Made by a program: the position numbers and the translations under genes. The notes beneath the pieces are model-generated. The model was not told the DNA's origin. It saw nothing but the letters and a program-made list of their open reading frames with translations, and did not search any database. A stretch of DNA of 64,000 nt from Sarcophilus harrisii (Eukaryota; Chordata; Mammalia; Dasyuromorphia; Dasyuridae). Of the stretch, positions 23,335 to 35,434 are shown in pieces. The first letter of the stretch is position 1; each line of letters opens with the position of its first letter. The DNA lies in NCBI RefSeq assembly GCF_902635505.1, contig NC_045429.1, positions 35,162,257 to 35,226,256 on the forward strand, in the 5' to 3' direction.

Positions 23335-24970
23335 TTTTCCTCTGAAAATTTTTCATCTGATATTTCTTTCCTGCATTTGGTTGTGGAGTTTTTATATGCT
23401 AATACATGATTATTTTTTTGGTAAAAATATCATGTAACTGTGAGGGATAGAAAACCCTATTCAAAAAATGACTGCTCAGAGACCTCTCAAAGTAAAAAGC
23501 AGAAAAGTTATTTATTTAATAAATTCTCATGAGAATGAGCAATTCCACCGTGAGGAGGGAAAGAGAGAAAGCTCACAGTAGAAGGGCTAAAGAAGGGGAT
23601 AGGATATACAGTCTTTATAGGGTCTTTTAGATACAAAGGATTACATTAAGAGGTAGGTGCCCCCCCCCTTTTTTATTGGATGTTATTCATACCAAAAAAC
23701 AGCAGACTCCTAGTTCCGGGAGGAACCACACATAAAGCAACCATTTGTTTAAACATCACTGGTTTGAGCAGCAATAATCTTTATTGCAGGATGCTGCTGG
23801 AAATTCTTTACCTTATCTTTATTATAGGCTGCTGGAAATGCTTTACCTTATCTTTACTATAGGCTGCTGTTGGAAGTTCTTCAATTATACACGCACACAC
23901 ATAACATTGAGAAAAAGGTACATTCTTTCTATTCCCATTCAGTTGACTACAGAGATCTAGCATTCTATTCATTTCAGTAATGCCTTTCTTATTGATTTTA
24001 TGGTTAGATTTACCTAGGTCAGAAAGGGAAAAAATGAAGTTTTTCACTTGTATAGTTCTATTATTTCTTCTTAGAAGTCATTAAATTTTTCCTTTAAGTA
24101 TTTGGATGCTATGCCATTTGAGGCAAATATGTTTTATTTTTATATTATCTAATTATCTGTGGTGCCTTTTAGCAAAATATAGTTCCCTTGTTTATCCTTT
24201 TTAATTGGTTTTATTTTTCTTTACTTTGTCTGGGATCACGATTGCTACACCTGTCTTTTTTTTTTTTTTTTTTTTTTTTAACATTAGCTGAAGTATAATA
24301 GATTCCCTTATTTTAACTCTGTGTATGTCTCTTTGTTTCAAGTATGTTTCTTGTAAATAACATATTATTTGATACTGGTCTTTAATCCATTCTGCTCTCT
24401 GCTTCTATTTTGTAGGCGAGTCCTTCCTATTAACATGCACAATTATAACTTCTAACTACATTTTTCCAGATCATATTTTCTTTTGTTTATACTTCTCTCT
24501 TTTTTAATCCTGTCTTCTAAAGTTTGTTTTGTTTAGCCTTCTTTTATTTGCCTTCCATTTTGTCATCCCCTTTTCTCCTTTTCCTCTTCTACTTTTCTAT
24601 TGGGTAAGAAAGATTTTTATTACCAAATGTGTGTGTGTGTGTGTGTGTATCTTCCAGTTTGAACCATTTTAGATATGAGGTTCAAGTAGTGCCCACCCCC
24701 TCATTTCCTTCTCCTCTGTAAAAGGCCTTCCTTGAATATCTCATTTATATGAGATACTTTCACCCATTCTTGCTTTTCCTTCCCCCTTCTCCCAGGTTAT
24801 CTTCCTTTCTCACCTGTCCATTTTTTTTTATACCATCCCAACATAATCGACTCACTTCCACACTCCCTATCTATGTAGACATTTCTAAGAGAAGTAGGCT
24901 TAGAAGGAAGGATAATGAGTTCTCTTTGGAAGATTAAGAAACCTCTAGGTAACTTCTAATTAAAAATGTC
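23335..24970 (-). mobile_element. L1 ORF2 5' part, antisense, split by LTR
   Basis: Antisense L1: 'gctaatacatgatta' before the LTR and 'gagaaaaaggtacattcttt' after it are contiguous in L1. Then 'ggatgctatgccatttgagg' (24105) and 'gttccttgtttatc'-type endonuclease antisense, 'caagtatgtttcttgtaaat' (24338), 'tccattctgctctctgcttc' (24388). Includes a T run (24256-24281) and (GT)n (24631-24648). Confidence 0.75.
23439..23901 (-). mobile_element. Solo LTR (class I-like) in L1
   Basis: 463 bp from 'tgtgagggatag' to '...cgcacacaca', flanked by exact 4-bp 'taac' (23435-23438 and 23902-23905). Joining the flanks restores the L1 sequence. A 35-bp U3 unit is repeated (23793-23827, 23828-23862, then partial). 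Same family as 53843-54384. Confidence 0.8.
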
Positions 24971-25109
24971 CAATAAGCACTATAAGTCTACTTTCTATCT
25001 TAATTTAATAATTGTTAATTTTGGAAACAGACACTTATAGAGAGATTGTAGGAGAGAATGGGATCAAAGGAATATGGAGAAGGATTGGCCTTAATAAGAA
25101 GAATCAATC

Positions 25110-25189
25110 AGTCAATAAACATTTATGAAGCATTCACTCTTTGCCAGGCAAAATGCCAAATGCTAGGGATAAAGAAATCAAATTGGGGG
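25110..25189 (+). repeat. Ancient repeat split by a SINE
   Basis: 'cagtcaataaacatttatg' to 'gctagggataaagaaa'. It continues after the SINE with 'ggctctgccttcaaggagtt' (25337). Confidence 0.55.
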
Positions 25190-25335
25190 GCAGCTAGATG
25201 GCATAGTGAATAGAGCACCAGCCCTGAAGTCAGGAGGACCTGAGTTCAAATCCAGCCTCAGACATTTAATATTTCCTAACTGTGTGACCTTGGGCAACCC
25301 CAATTTAACCCCAATTGTCTCAGAAAAAAAGTTAA
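25190..25335 (+). repeat. Marsupial tRNA-type SINE
   Basis: 'gggcagctagatggcatagt', 'agagcaccagccctgaagtc', 'gagttcaaatccagcctcag' and 'gtgtgaccttgggcaa', then an A-rich tail. This is the classic marsupial SINE, inserted in the ancient repeat above. Confidence 0.9.
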
Positions 25336-25439
25336 AGGCTCTGCCTTCAAGGAGTTACAATTACAATCTAATAAGGGAAGCAACCATGTACAAACAAGCT
25401 ATTTAAAGGATAAATTGGAAAGAATCAACAGAGGCAAGG

Positions 25440-26530
25440 GTGATTGGGCAAGAGTTCTTGTAAAAGGTGAAATTTTAGCTGGGATTTGAAGAAAGCCAGA
25501 GAAGCTAGGAGGCAGAGATTAGGAAGGAGAACATTAGGCAGTGGGGACAGTGAGAGAAAATGTCCAAAGTTAGGAAACAGAGTATTATATTTGAGAAACC
25601 ATAAGGATATTAGTCCCTGGATCACAGAGAGGTATAAAATGCAGGAAAAGATAGGAGGGGCCCTGTTATGGTAGGCTCTGATCTCAAAAGAACATTTTTC
25701 TATCTAATGCTTGATAAGATAGGGAAGCATTGGATTTCCTGAGTTTGGGCAAAGGGCAGGAATAATGTGGTAACACCTATACTTTCAGAATATTGCTTTG
25801 TATCATCAAGGAAGATGGAAGAGAATGGGGAGAAATTTGAGGCAAGCATATTAACCAGATGACTATTGCCATAGTCTAAGCATGAAGTAATGATGGTCTA
25901 CGCCATTATCATGACATGGTTATAGTATTAGATAAGATGTTGTAAAGAGAAGATCAGCAGATCTTGACAACAGTTTGGATAAGGGGATTTAGAGAGAGTG
26001 GGGAACAAAGAAAGACATTTAACCTATGAGCCTTAGTGAATGGGGACAATTATGTTATTGTCCCCAGTAAGAGAGCAGTTAAAAAGTTGGCAACGTTTGA
26101 AAGCAAAGCTAAAGATTACAGTTTTGAATATGGTGACTTTGACAAGACATCGGATATGCAATTTCAGATATGAGTCTGGAGGTTAAAGAAAAATGATTAG
26201 ATTTGAGAATCATCAGCATAGAGATAATTATTCAATTTATAGGTGCCGAAAGGATCACAAACTTAAACAGCATACAGGGAAAAGAGACCTTAGGACAAAG
26301 TCCTGTGTGATTTCTATTAATGGCTTAATGGGTATGAGCTGTATTAAGATCCATTAAAGGTGACTAAGAAGAAAAAAAACTGGTAGTGTCACAAAAGCCT
26401 AAGAGCTGATATATGGACACATACATTGACAGTCTTAAAGGCCAAAGCAAGATCAAGAAGGATAAAAATAGAGAAAAGGCTATTAGATTTGGCAATTAAG
26501 AGATCTTTGGTATCTTTTGAAAAAAATAAC
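25440..26530 (-). mobile_element. L2 LINE fragment, antisense
   Basis: 'ggatttgaagaaagccag', 'gactattgccatagtctaag' (25861), 'gagaatcatcagcatagag' (26205), 'tagatttggcaattaagag' (26483): antisense L2 ORF2 landmarks in the right order. Confidence 0.7.
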
Positions 26531-26539
26531 TTTAAGGAA

Positions 26540-27205
26540 ACAAGACAGAAGAGTAGAAATAACAATCCAATTTAACTTTCTCAACATTCCTCTTAAAAAA
26601 CCCTTTAAATTAATGCCATAAATAAAATTTTGGAGCGACAGAGTCAACAAAAAGTCAGAGTGACACATTTTCCCAGACTTAATGTAGAAGAGTCTTAGGA
26701 GAAGTCTACAATACCAGGAGTAGGGACTACTATAGCAACAGCAATAACTTCTCTAGCTCTCATCTCAAAAATGATTAAAAAAAGAAGTCGAACAACTGAT
26801 GAAAGAAATTAAGGAGACCCTTTGCTAGCACTGAGGGCAGGTGACACTGATTGGGAGCTCTATTATCCATATGCAATTCTGGGTCTCAGTTCCAGGGCAG
26901 AGAAGAATGTTTCTGGATAGTCAAAATGGAGGAAGGACCCTAGTCTCAGTTCTGAGCACCAGCACTTGTGGCTACGGAAGAGCAGGTAATATTCCTGAGC
27001 AAAGATCATAGGGCAGATTAAGGTCACACCATTTTGGAAGCATCTAAAACTTTCAGATCCCTAGAATTAGCTCTGAAAACCACAGCATGGAAAAGCTTGA
27101 AGTTTGGAATAGTGCCTCCCCAACCTTATCTGGCAGAATCCAATTCCTGAGAAAAAAGCTGAGGGTTGGAAAGACTCAAGATTTTGGTGGGGATAAAAAA
27201 AAGAT
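26540..27205 (+). mobile_element. Possible L1 5'-UTR fragment
   Basis: Resembles the marsupial L1 5' region ('aacattcctcttaaaaa', 'ccccaaccttatctggcaga'). Identification is weak. No coding frame. Confidence 0.35.
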
Positions 27206-27604
27206 TTAAGAAGGGTAAAGTATAGAAGGAAAAGTGAATAGGACCTGGTAGGTTAGGATATCTGAAGAGTGAATAAGTTCCCAAGAGTTAGGGATGAAAG
27301 AAAGTGAGTGAGCTATATGAACAACTTCAGAAAGGAGTGAGAATGAGCAGGGAGTTGGTGGGGAAAAAAGCCATAATCACCTAACTACTGGAATAAAATT
27401 ATAAAGAATGACATGTAAAGGAAAGATTATTAATTGGAAGGGGAAAAGAGAGAAAATGAAATTGGACATAGAGAGCAGGGAATATTTTGACTTCTTCTAG
27501 TGAGATGCAGAAGCTTGAGAAAAACTATAGCCCGTGCTAAAGAGAATGACTAGGGAAACAGTGTCAGAAGGAATACAAGTTGAAGAAGTCTAAAATGAAG
27601 GGAA

Positions 27605-29335
27605 TTATTGTATTAGAAATTCTAGCATTAACAATAAGAGAAGAAAAAGAAATTGAAGGAATTAGGATAGACAATGAGATGTTAAATTATCTCTTTCCGC
27701 AGATGATATGATCATATTCTTAGAAAATTCCAAAGAAAACAAAAAAGTTAGTTGAAATAATGAATAATTTTGATAAAGGAACAGATATAGTGAATCCAAA
27801 TAAATCATCAATATTCCAATATATCACAAATGAAAAACTGCAAGAGATAGTAAAAAATATTCCTTCAAAATAATTGTAGACAGTATAAGAAACCTGGGAG
27901 TATACCTGCCAAGTAAAATCTGTGAAGACCGCGTATTTTAAAATCAGCCGGAGTCAGGAATTCAGATTAGGGGAAAATCATCAGTCTTTATTCTTAGTGA
28001 AGAAAGATCGGAGGTGGAAGAGAATCAGCAAATAGCAATGTGTGCAGCTGAGTCAAGAAGCTAGCTAGACTAGCAGCCACACGACCAGCAGCTAGGAGCA
28101 TAGAACCCAGGCTCAATCTCTCCCAGCTTCTCTTCCTGTCTCTGTGCCTCCACCCACCAAAATCGTCATTTCCTATACAACACATCAGGACTTGCACAGA
28201 GAGTGGGTGGGGGCCATTCTTTATTCAAGCATGTATATTAATATAGTCCAATTATTATTTAGCCTCACGTGCTTGGGACCTCAGTGCATCAACTCAAGCC
28301 TCAGCCCATTACAAAAATCCAGGAATTATAGGAACAAAATAATTTGTTTTAAAAAAACTTTTTATATAAATAAATTCATATTTAAATATTTGGGGAGGTA
28401 TTAACTATTCATGTGTAGGCCAGGACTAATATAATAAAAACAGCAATTTTACCCAAACTAATTTATATATTCAATGCCATTGCAATGGAATTATCAAAAA
28501 ATTCCTGAATTAGAAAAAAATAAAAAAATTCACTTGGAAAAAGTCAAGAATATTAAAAGAAATATATCAAAGTATAAAGGAAGGAGGGTTACCAGATCTT
28601 AAAATGTATTATAAGGCAATAATTATCAAAACTATTTGATATTGGCTTAGAAATAAAAAATAAATCAATGGAATAGAATAGACATATAATTTACAGCAGC
28701 AAGTAAACATAATAACCTTGTATTTGAAAAGTGTAAAGACTTAAGATTTGGGGATAAGAATTCCATAATAATAATTATGGAAAAAGGAAAAGAACCTATA
28801 TGTTCTAAAATGTTTACCTCAGCTCTTTTTGGAGTGTAAAAAAACTAGAAATTTCAGGGATGTCTATCAAATGACTAAACAAGTTGTGGTTTATGATTGT
28901 GATGGGATACTACTGTGCTATGAGAAATTATGAACCCAATGATTTTAGAAAAACATGGAAGGACATGCACAAAATAATGAAGAGTGAAATGAGCAGAATC
29001 AAGAGAACATTGTATATAGCAAGAGAACATTGTTTAAGAACAACTTTCAGCAAATAAATTATTTTCACTATTATAAATAACAATTAACTATAAACAAAAT
29101 ATAAAGATTCTATCTGCATCCAGAGAAAGAGCTGATAAATAGAAGTATGTATAGAATAAATTAACATATCTATACCTATGTGAGTCTAATGGTAACCATC
29201 TCTAGGGTAGGACCAAGGGAGGGAAGAAAAAAAAGAAATTTACAATATAATTTTGTTGCATATTTGAAAGGAATAGATAACTGTTCATAGTAGATTTGCA
29301 GTTTCATGTATGATCATCTTTTAAAAATTGTACTG
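27605..29335 (+). mobile_element. L1 ORF2 reverse transcriptase to 3' UTR, split by LTR
   Basis: Pieces translate to L1 RT motifs, including LFADDMIIF near 27700 (the YADD-box equivalent, here FADD). After the LTR, 'caggaattataggaacaaaa' and 'ggccaggactaatataataa' continue the ORF2 sequence. The 3' UTR follows from about 28810. Multiple stops; dead. Confidence 0.8.
27921..28313 (-). mobile_element. Solo LTR (class II-like) in L1 ORF2
   Basis: 393 bp, 'tgtgaagaccgcg...' to '...agcccattaca', flanked by exact 6-bp 'aaaatc' (27915-27920 and 28314-28319). The antisense poly-A signal is near 27980. Excision restores the L1 reading. Confidence 0.88.
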
Positions 29336-29414
29336 TTATCAAAATGCTTGTTTTATCCCATAAATTAAAATAAAATGAAAATAAATAAGAGAACATTATT
29401 GTTTTATTAAGAAT

Positions 29415-29960
29415 AGGTAATATTTTATTGTTGTATAAAAATAATCAGCAGGATGATTTCAGAGAAACCTGGAGAGACTTACATGAAGTAATGCTAAGGG
29501 AAACGAACATAACCGGAAGATCATTGTTCACAGGATCAAGAAGATTATATGAAGATCAATTCTGATGGACATGGCTTTTTCCAACAATGAGATGATCCAG
29601 GCCAGTTCCAAAAATCTTGTGATGAAGAGAGCCATCTGCACCCAGAGAGGGGACTGGGGGAACTGAGCATGGATCACAACATAACATTTTCACTCTTTTT
29701 GTCGTTATTTGCTTGCATTTTGTTTTATTTCTCATTTTTTTCCTTTTTGATCTGATTCTTCTTGTGTAGCACGATAATTGTAGAAATATGTATAGAAGAA
29801 TTGCACATGTTTAACATATATTATATTACTTGCCATCTAGGGGAGGGGTGGGGGGAAAAGAGGAAAAATTTTGAAACACAAGATTTTGCAAGGGTCGATG
29901 TTGAAAAATTATCCATGAATATGTTTGAAAATAAAAAGCTTTAATAAAATAAATAAAATA
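29415..29960 (+). mobile_element. L1 3' end
   Basis: 'cagcaggatgatttcagaga', 'ctcattgttcacagg'-type segment, 'gatgatccaggccagttcca' and end 'aataaaaagctttaataaa'. 5'-truncated. Confidence 0.88.
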
Positions 29961-31205
29961 TTTTTTAAAAGAAAAGAAAGAAATAAGTAATATTCTAATG
30001 CATTATTAATAAAACAACATTTTGGAAAACAATTTAGACTTTTCAAATAAAATTACCACAATGTCTATAACTTTTGGGGAGAAAAAATAAAATGAAAGTA
30101 TCTTATTTATGGTACAGAAACTTCAGAAAGCACAATGAAAGACTTAAAGAGAAATTTAATGATGGTTTAGCTAGTGTAGAATTGAAGGTGAAGAAGATGA
30201 GAAAATAGAAAATAAAACTTAGGGAAAGAATTGGTTTGGTCTCAAGACAGCCAATAACTTAACAAAGGAACTGAAAGAGTAACAGGCAATGAGAACTTGT
30301 TAGCCATCTTAGGAAGTACTAGGTAATAGCTATTCTACAGAAGATTGCAGATAATTAATTTATTCAGTCTTAGCTGTGCAAGATCCAGCCCACCTACGTA
30401 TAGAGAGGCTGATCACCAATAGGCTTGCTTTTAGCTGATGATTTATTTGGCCATCATAATCCACAAAACAAAATAAAAAGTAGGAGTTCAGGATTATTCT
30501 GCCTTTTTACACTTTACTTCCTGACATATTCTCTTTAATTCCATGGCACTGGAACCCTAGCTGTTCCATAAATAAGATACTTCATCTCTTTACTCCCAGA
30601 GATTTTCTGGCTGGCCCCCATGCCATTTCCTCTACTTTGACTGTCTTCCCTGGCTTACTTTATGTCCCAACTATAATTTCTCCTTCTCTGGCAAGCCTTC
30701 TCTAAATCCTCCATTTTAGTGCTTTTCCTATGTTAATTATTTCATATGTATCCTATATATTGCTTGTTATATAATATGTAAAGGAAAGAATATTTGAATA
30801 ATATAAGCCTATTCTGCACCTACCAAAAACTAGAGAAAGGAGTAGAATAATGTGTTCCAAAGGACAAAAGAATTCATGATACAACTTGAAATGATATACC
30901 CTACAAATAACCATTAATGAAAATAGTCATTCAATTAAAGAATAATTTGAAGCACTCCACACACAAAAACAAAACTGGAATTATTTGCTTCTCAAATTCT
31001 CCAGTCATAAATAGTCTAAGAAAGATAAACAAATACAGAATTGTGACAACAATCATATTATAACAAAGAGATGATTGAGAGATTTATTTCTGAAAACAAA
31101 CAAGAAGACAAGGGTGAAAAGAGTAAATAAATAGAAGTGATAATAAATAGGGAGAGAAAAAGACAAGATGGAGGGTATCTCTAATCAAACAAAATGTTAA
31201 TAATG
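29960..31205. other. No feature seen
   Basis: AT-rich sequence without open frames above 60 codons or a repeat I recognise. Confidence 0.45.
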
Positions 31206-31210
31206 AAGGG

Positions 31211-31709
31211 TGATGAGGTCTGAGAATTGAGGGTAAGAGAACCCCTAACAGCAATGGGATTCCCTTGGCCAGTGGCAGTTCACAAACCCCAATGAATACA
31301 GGTGAGAGGATTGTGGCAAAGAATGAGATTTATTTACACTAAGAAGACAGCTTGCTAAAAAGAGAGTTTTTTTAGTGGGCCTTCCTGATTAGGAATTTGG
31401 CAAGTATGGGTTTACATTGACAAAAAAATATCTTCATCAGTAGGCCTTCCTGATTAGAAATTAGCAAAGGTTCAGGGTTCAGAATCACCTTTTCTTAGCT
31501 TTCTGAGGCCTGGGGCTTCAATTCAATTCAAAATTAATTGACATTTACTTAGCTGGGAGTTTGATCCACTCAAAGGATGTTGGCTATGCCCCAAGCTGAG
31601 ATCTCCAATTCAATGAGATTACTTAACTGGGAGTTGCCCTTATGGACAGAAGGGTGTGCCCCTTCTAGAGGTCAGAAGGATTTGAGACCCTGAATCACCC
31701 TTCCCCACA
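31211..31709 (-). mobile_element. Probable LTR, antisense
   Basis: LTR-like organisation on the minus strand: 'tgtggggaaggg' start, 'aataaa' near 31330, and a CA-type end at about 31211-31221. No target duplication found, so the ends are approximate. Confidence 0.5.
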
Positions 31710-31910
31710 TAAATTAAAGGGGACACAATTAATCCTATAGTCTCTTAAGAAAAAGAGATCCTACAGGAGAATGGACAAAGAGGTAAAAGGAGGGTTTCAA
31801 AACTGGGAAAGAAGGGAGGGAATTTTGTTTTAGTGGTAGGAGGAGATACTTCTAATGAATGTTCCCATGAGGAACAAAAATTATTATATAAAGGAAAACA
31901 GGGAATTTAT

Positions 31911-32474
31911 TTTTATGCCACAGTTTCCTTTAATTGTTCTACCTCAATTTCCCTGAGTTGTTCTACCTCAGTCTCCTTGAATTGTTCTACTTCAGTTTCC
32001 CTAAATTGTTCTGCCTCAGTCCTCCTGGTTGCAACCCCCTTTCCTGACCATTAGAACTGACATAAATTAGAACAGAGATAACTAGCCCTGACCATTTAAC
32101 ATTCCATAGAGCCATAAATTGTAGATAAGTTATTTAGAGATAGGTAAGCACAGCTTCTATTTCAGACATCCTGGCACCTAAGTCCTCCTAAGTTATCAAG
32201 AAATTTTGGTCCTCACCCCCAACTTGTCAGAACTGAATTTATGGTCCCTTCCTGAAAATTTCCCACTCACCAGTGCTCTCCTTCTTCTGCCTTTGTTTAC
32301 CTTATCTCTGAAGTCCTATAAAAATCCCTGGAATTCTTCACTGGAAACTTTGAGACTTATTGAGCCCTGGGGGCAACATGGATCCTGTTTTGCCCCCAGC
32401 ACAATCTCTCCCTCTTAAATAAAATATTAAAAACTCTCTAATCTCTAACTTGCCTTAGTTTTTCTGGCATTACA
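31911..32474 (+). mobile_element. Solo LTR (class I-like)
   Basis: Same family as 6561-7152, sense. U3 carries the same tandem unit (repeats of 'ttgttctacctca'). 'tataaaaa' near 32318, 'aataaa' near 32418, end 'ctggcattaca'. Flanked by exact 4-bp 'ttat' (31907-31910 and 32475-32478). Confidence 0.85.
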
Positions 32475-32896
32475 TTATGATGGATATAATCTTCAGGAAG
32501 TTTGTGCTTAGAGAAACCATTCATGTTGCCTGAGAAGTGGAATTAGAGCTCCTATGAACAATGGACATCCAGAAGAATGGTGAGGCATGGAGCAAAAGTG
32601 GAGAAATCATGAAAGATTAAAGGAAAGAGGGATAATCATAGGGTGTTTAAGGTTTAATAATGAACTGTATGATCAGAGATATAGGAAAATTCTAACATGG
32701 TTCAATATTATTTCTCTTACCTTTAGAAACTGATATTTCTAATTCTATGATATTACTTCACTAAGATAATGGAGCTATACAAAATGAATTCTGTCATCTC
32801 ACTTCCACATTTCTGTAAACTTGTATATATTTCATCTAATCTCCTCTCCTTTCCTCCAAACTGAATGAAATAAATGAATATTTCTCAAAAAGACTA

Positions 32897-33327
32897 TGAG
32901 ATGGACCATTCCATCAGACCCTACGCCCAAGTTTCAGGAAATCACATGATCTCTATTCTCAGAGTGCTGTAGGGCAGAAAAGATCAAACCCTAAGTCTGA
33001 GCTTCAGGAAGTCATGCTCTCAGAGTACTCTAGGGCAGAAAAATTGAGCCCTAGGGCTAAACTTCAGGGAGTCACGTGACCCAGAGGAAGTAGACAGCAT
33101 CACTGACCATTGGTCAATAGTTGCTTCCTTTCCAGGAAGGGGGGCGGGGGAGAATATTTCCATCTTGGTGCTATGCTCTCGACACACACCCACTGTATTC
33201 TGAACTGCTCTGATAGTATGTTGGCCCTCTTCTTGCAAGAATTGAATTAAAACTTTCTGTTGTACCTAGAGATGTCTCTGAGTAGTCAAATTAGGTCAGA
33301 GGAGTTTAATATAACTCTATTCCACCC
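32897..33327 (+). mobile_element. Probable LTR, different family
   Basis: U3-like repeated segments ('ctagggcagaaaa', 'ttcaggaagtca'), 'attaaa' poly-A-like signal near 33245 and a following U5-like 'gtacctagagatgtctctg'. Ends approximate. Confidence 0.55.
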
Positions 33328-33329
33328 AA

Positions 33330-34145
33330 ATCTCAGAGAAAAAGGGAATTCTCCCCATCAAAGCTGAATTTCTGTGATCTTGCTTTCACACTCTCTCATC
33401 TTTTTCATGACATTGTTATTTGACCGTGTTAGATCCTCTCACCCTAAACATGTGTTCAAATATCCCCATTCTTAAAAAAATAAATAAAAAATTTCCTTGA
33501 CCTTATTACTCCCTCACCCTACTGGCTTTATTTTTCTCATTACCCCCATAGCTAAACTTGTAGAAAGAATAGTTAATGTTTTTGTTTCTACTTCCTTATC
33601 ACTCCTTGGTCTGTAATTTGTTTTGCAAATCTACCAACTTGAAAATGTTTTCTGCTGTCACTAATATTGCTAATTACATCAAATGCAATGAATCTTTTTT
33701 TCATTTTTAAACCACTTTGATTTTTCTTCTGTAACTTGCAGTCACCTGGTCCTTCTTTTACCTCTCAGACTATTCCATTTCTACTTCTAGATTCATGATC
33801 TTTATGTCCCTTAAAATGTGGACATCATGTAAGATTCTGTTATAGTACTTTTCTTCTCTCTCTGCATTCTGTCTTTTAATAGTCATTGACTCTGGTGTGT
33901 TTTTTTTTTTAATCAAAATCTTTATGTGAGTGACTCCCAATTTTCCATCTTACTACTAATCTTTTCCTAGGCTCTCCAATGTGATATTTTGGATATCAGA
34001 TTGCCTAATGTATATTTCAATTAGAACCTCTTGGTGGCTCCTCAAATTCTACATACCCAAATATGAACACATTTTTTTCAAAATCATCAGTATAATTTCT
34101 CATTTTCTATTGATTCAGTCTCCTAAACTTAAAACAAATTCATCC
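33330..34145. other. No feature seen
   Basis: T/C-rich sequence with possible L2 remnants, not resolved. No gene signal. Confidence 0.4.
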
Positions 34146-34147
34146 TA

Positions 34148-34440
34148 AAATCATAGAATCTCAGAGTTTGAAGGACTCTGAAGAGATTATGTAATCCAAT
34201 TTTTTTCCTGAATTAGAATCTATCTACTGCTTGATGAATTCTAATAATAAGGATCTCATTTATTTCTTCCTATTGGATGCTGTTTATTTTAAAATTCTAT
34301 TCATTTCCAGTATGTTCCTAGGCATTTTCCTTCCCAGAAGCCTTTTCTTATATTCAAATACTCAAAAGATCTGTGATCTAGTTGATTTGACATTTAACAG
34401 TCTATTAAAGCCTGTTCATCCTATGTGACACTTATCCAAG
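34148..34440 (-). mobile_element. CR1/L3-type LINE 3' end, antisense
   Basis: 'tcatagaatctcagagtttg' is the antisense of the 'gattctatga' 3' end typical of CR1/L3 elements. The downstream part is degraded. Confidence 0.5.
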
Positions 34441-34839
34441 TCCTTTTAAAAGTTCAACACAGAGTCTACCTACGGAGTTTGATGTCTTCCTTACTTTCAC
34501 CTATCATAACAAAGGAAGGGGGGGGGGATACTATGGGGTACACCTGTTATCACTTTTTCTCCATATGTAACCTATATCTGCATATAGCTGTACTTTGCAG
34601 GAAATTAAGGATTCTAAGAGATAAAGGGAATGCAACCCAGATATGAACATAATACATACAGATAGAAGATATAATGCCATGGATGGAGAGAAATCTGCCC
34701 CTCAAATTTGATTGGATTGAATAGTGCATGAATAGTAAAATCATACTGGAAAGGTAGATGAGAGCCATATTGTGGAAGACTGGAAATGACAAAGTATAAT
34801 TTTTCATATGTTATTCTAGTGATTCTAGGGATCCCCCGA

Positions 34840-35400
34840 AAATTTTGATTAGGGGAGTGACCTAGTGAATTCTGTGTTTGAAGAATGTCAATTTGGCAGC
34901 TGGACAAAAGATAGATTTAAAAATAAAGTCATGGAGGCAGGGCCATGATTATGAGCTTCTTTAACAATCTTTGCTAGAGGTTATGACAATATGAACTAGG
35001 GAAGAAGCTATTTGAGGAAAGCAAAGTCAACACATGTGAGAAAAATAAGGACAGAATCAGGAAGACTTGGAAATTTTAGATATGACATGATAAAGGACTA
35101 GGAAGTATCAAAGATGAGTTGCAAAGCTGTGCTCTTGAGAAAAATGAGGGAATTTGCTATTGAAATTAGTTTGAGGAGGAGCATAATTGAATTTGAGATC
35201 CTTTTGTGAATATTTTTCAACAGGTAATTGGCAAAGAAGGACCAGGGTTCAAAATAGATTGAAGCTAGATACATAAGCTTGGAAGTCATATCCATAGTGA
35301 TAATTGGATCCATGACAGCTGAGACAATGGAGAAGAGAGAAATGAAAGAGAAGAAAACTTAGGACAGCACCTAGGAAAATGGCCATGTTTAGAGGGTGGG
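34840..35400 (-). mobile_element. Probable L2 fragment, antisense
   Basis: 'gtcaatttggcagctggac', 'gataattggatccatgacag', 'cttaggacagcacctagg' resemble antisense L2, strongly degraded. Confidence 0.45.
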
Positions 35401-35434
35401 AGAAGGATGATCCTGTAAAGCAGCCTCTCAGGTC

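Noticed and set aside
25190-25335. tRNA gene at the SINE head ('gagttcaaatcc' B box)
   Set aside because: The B box belongs to the tRNA-derived marsupial SINE; there is no full cloverleaf with CCA-side stem.
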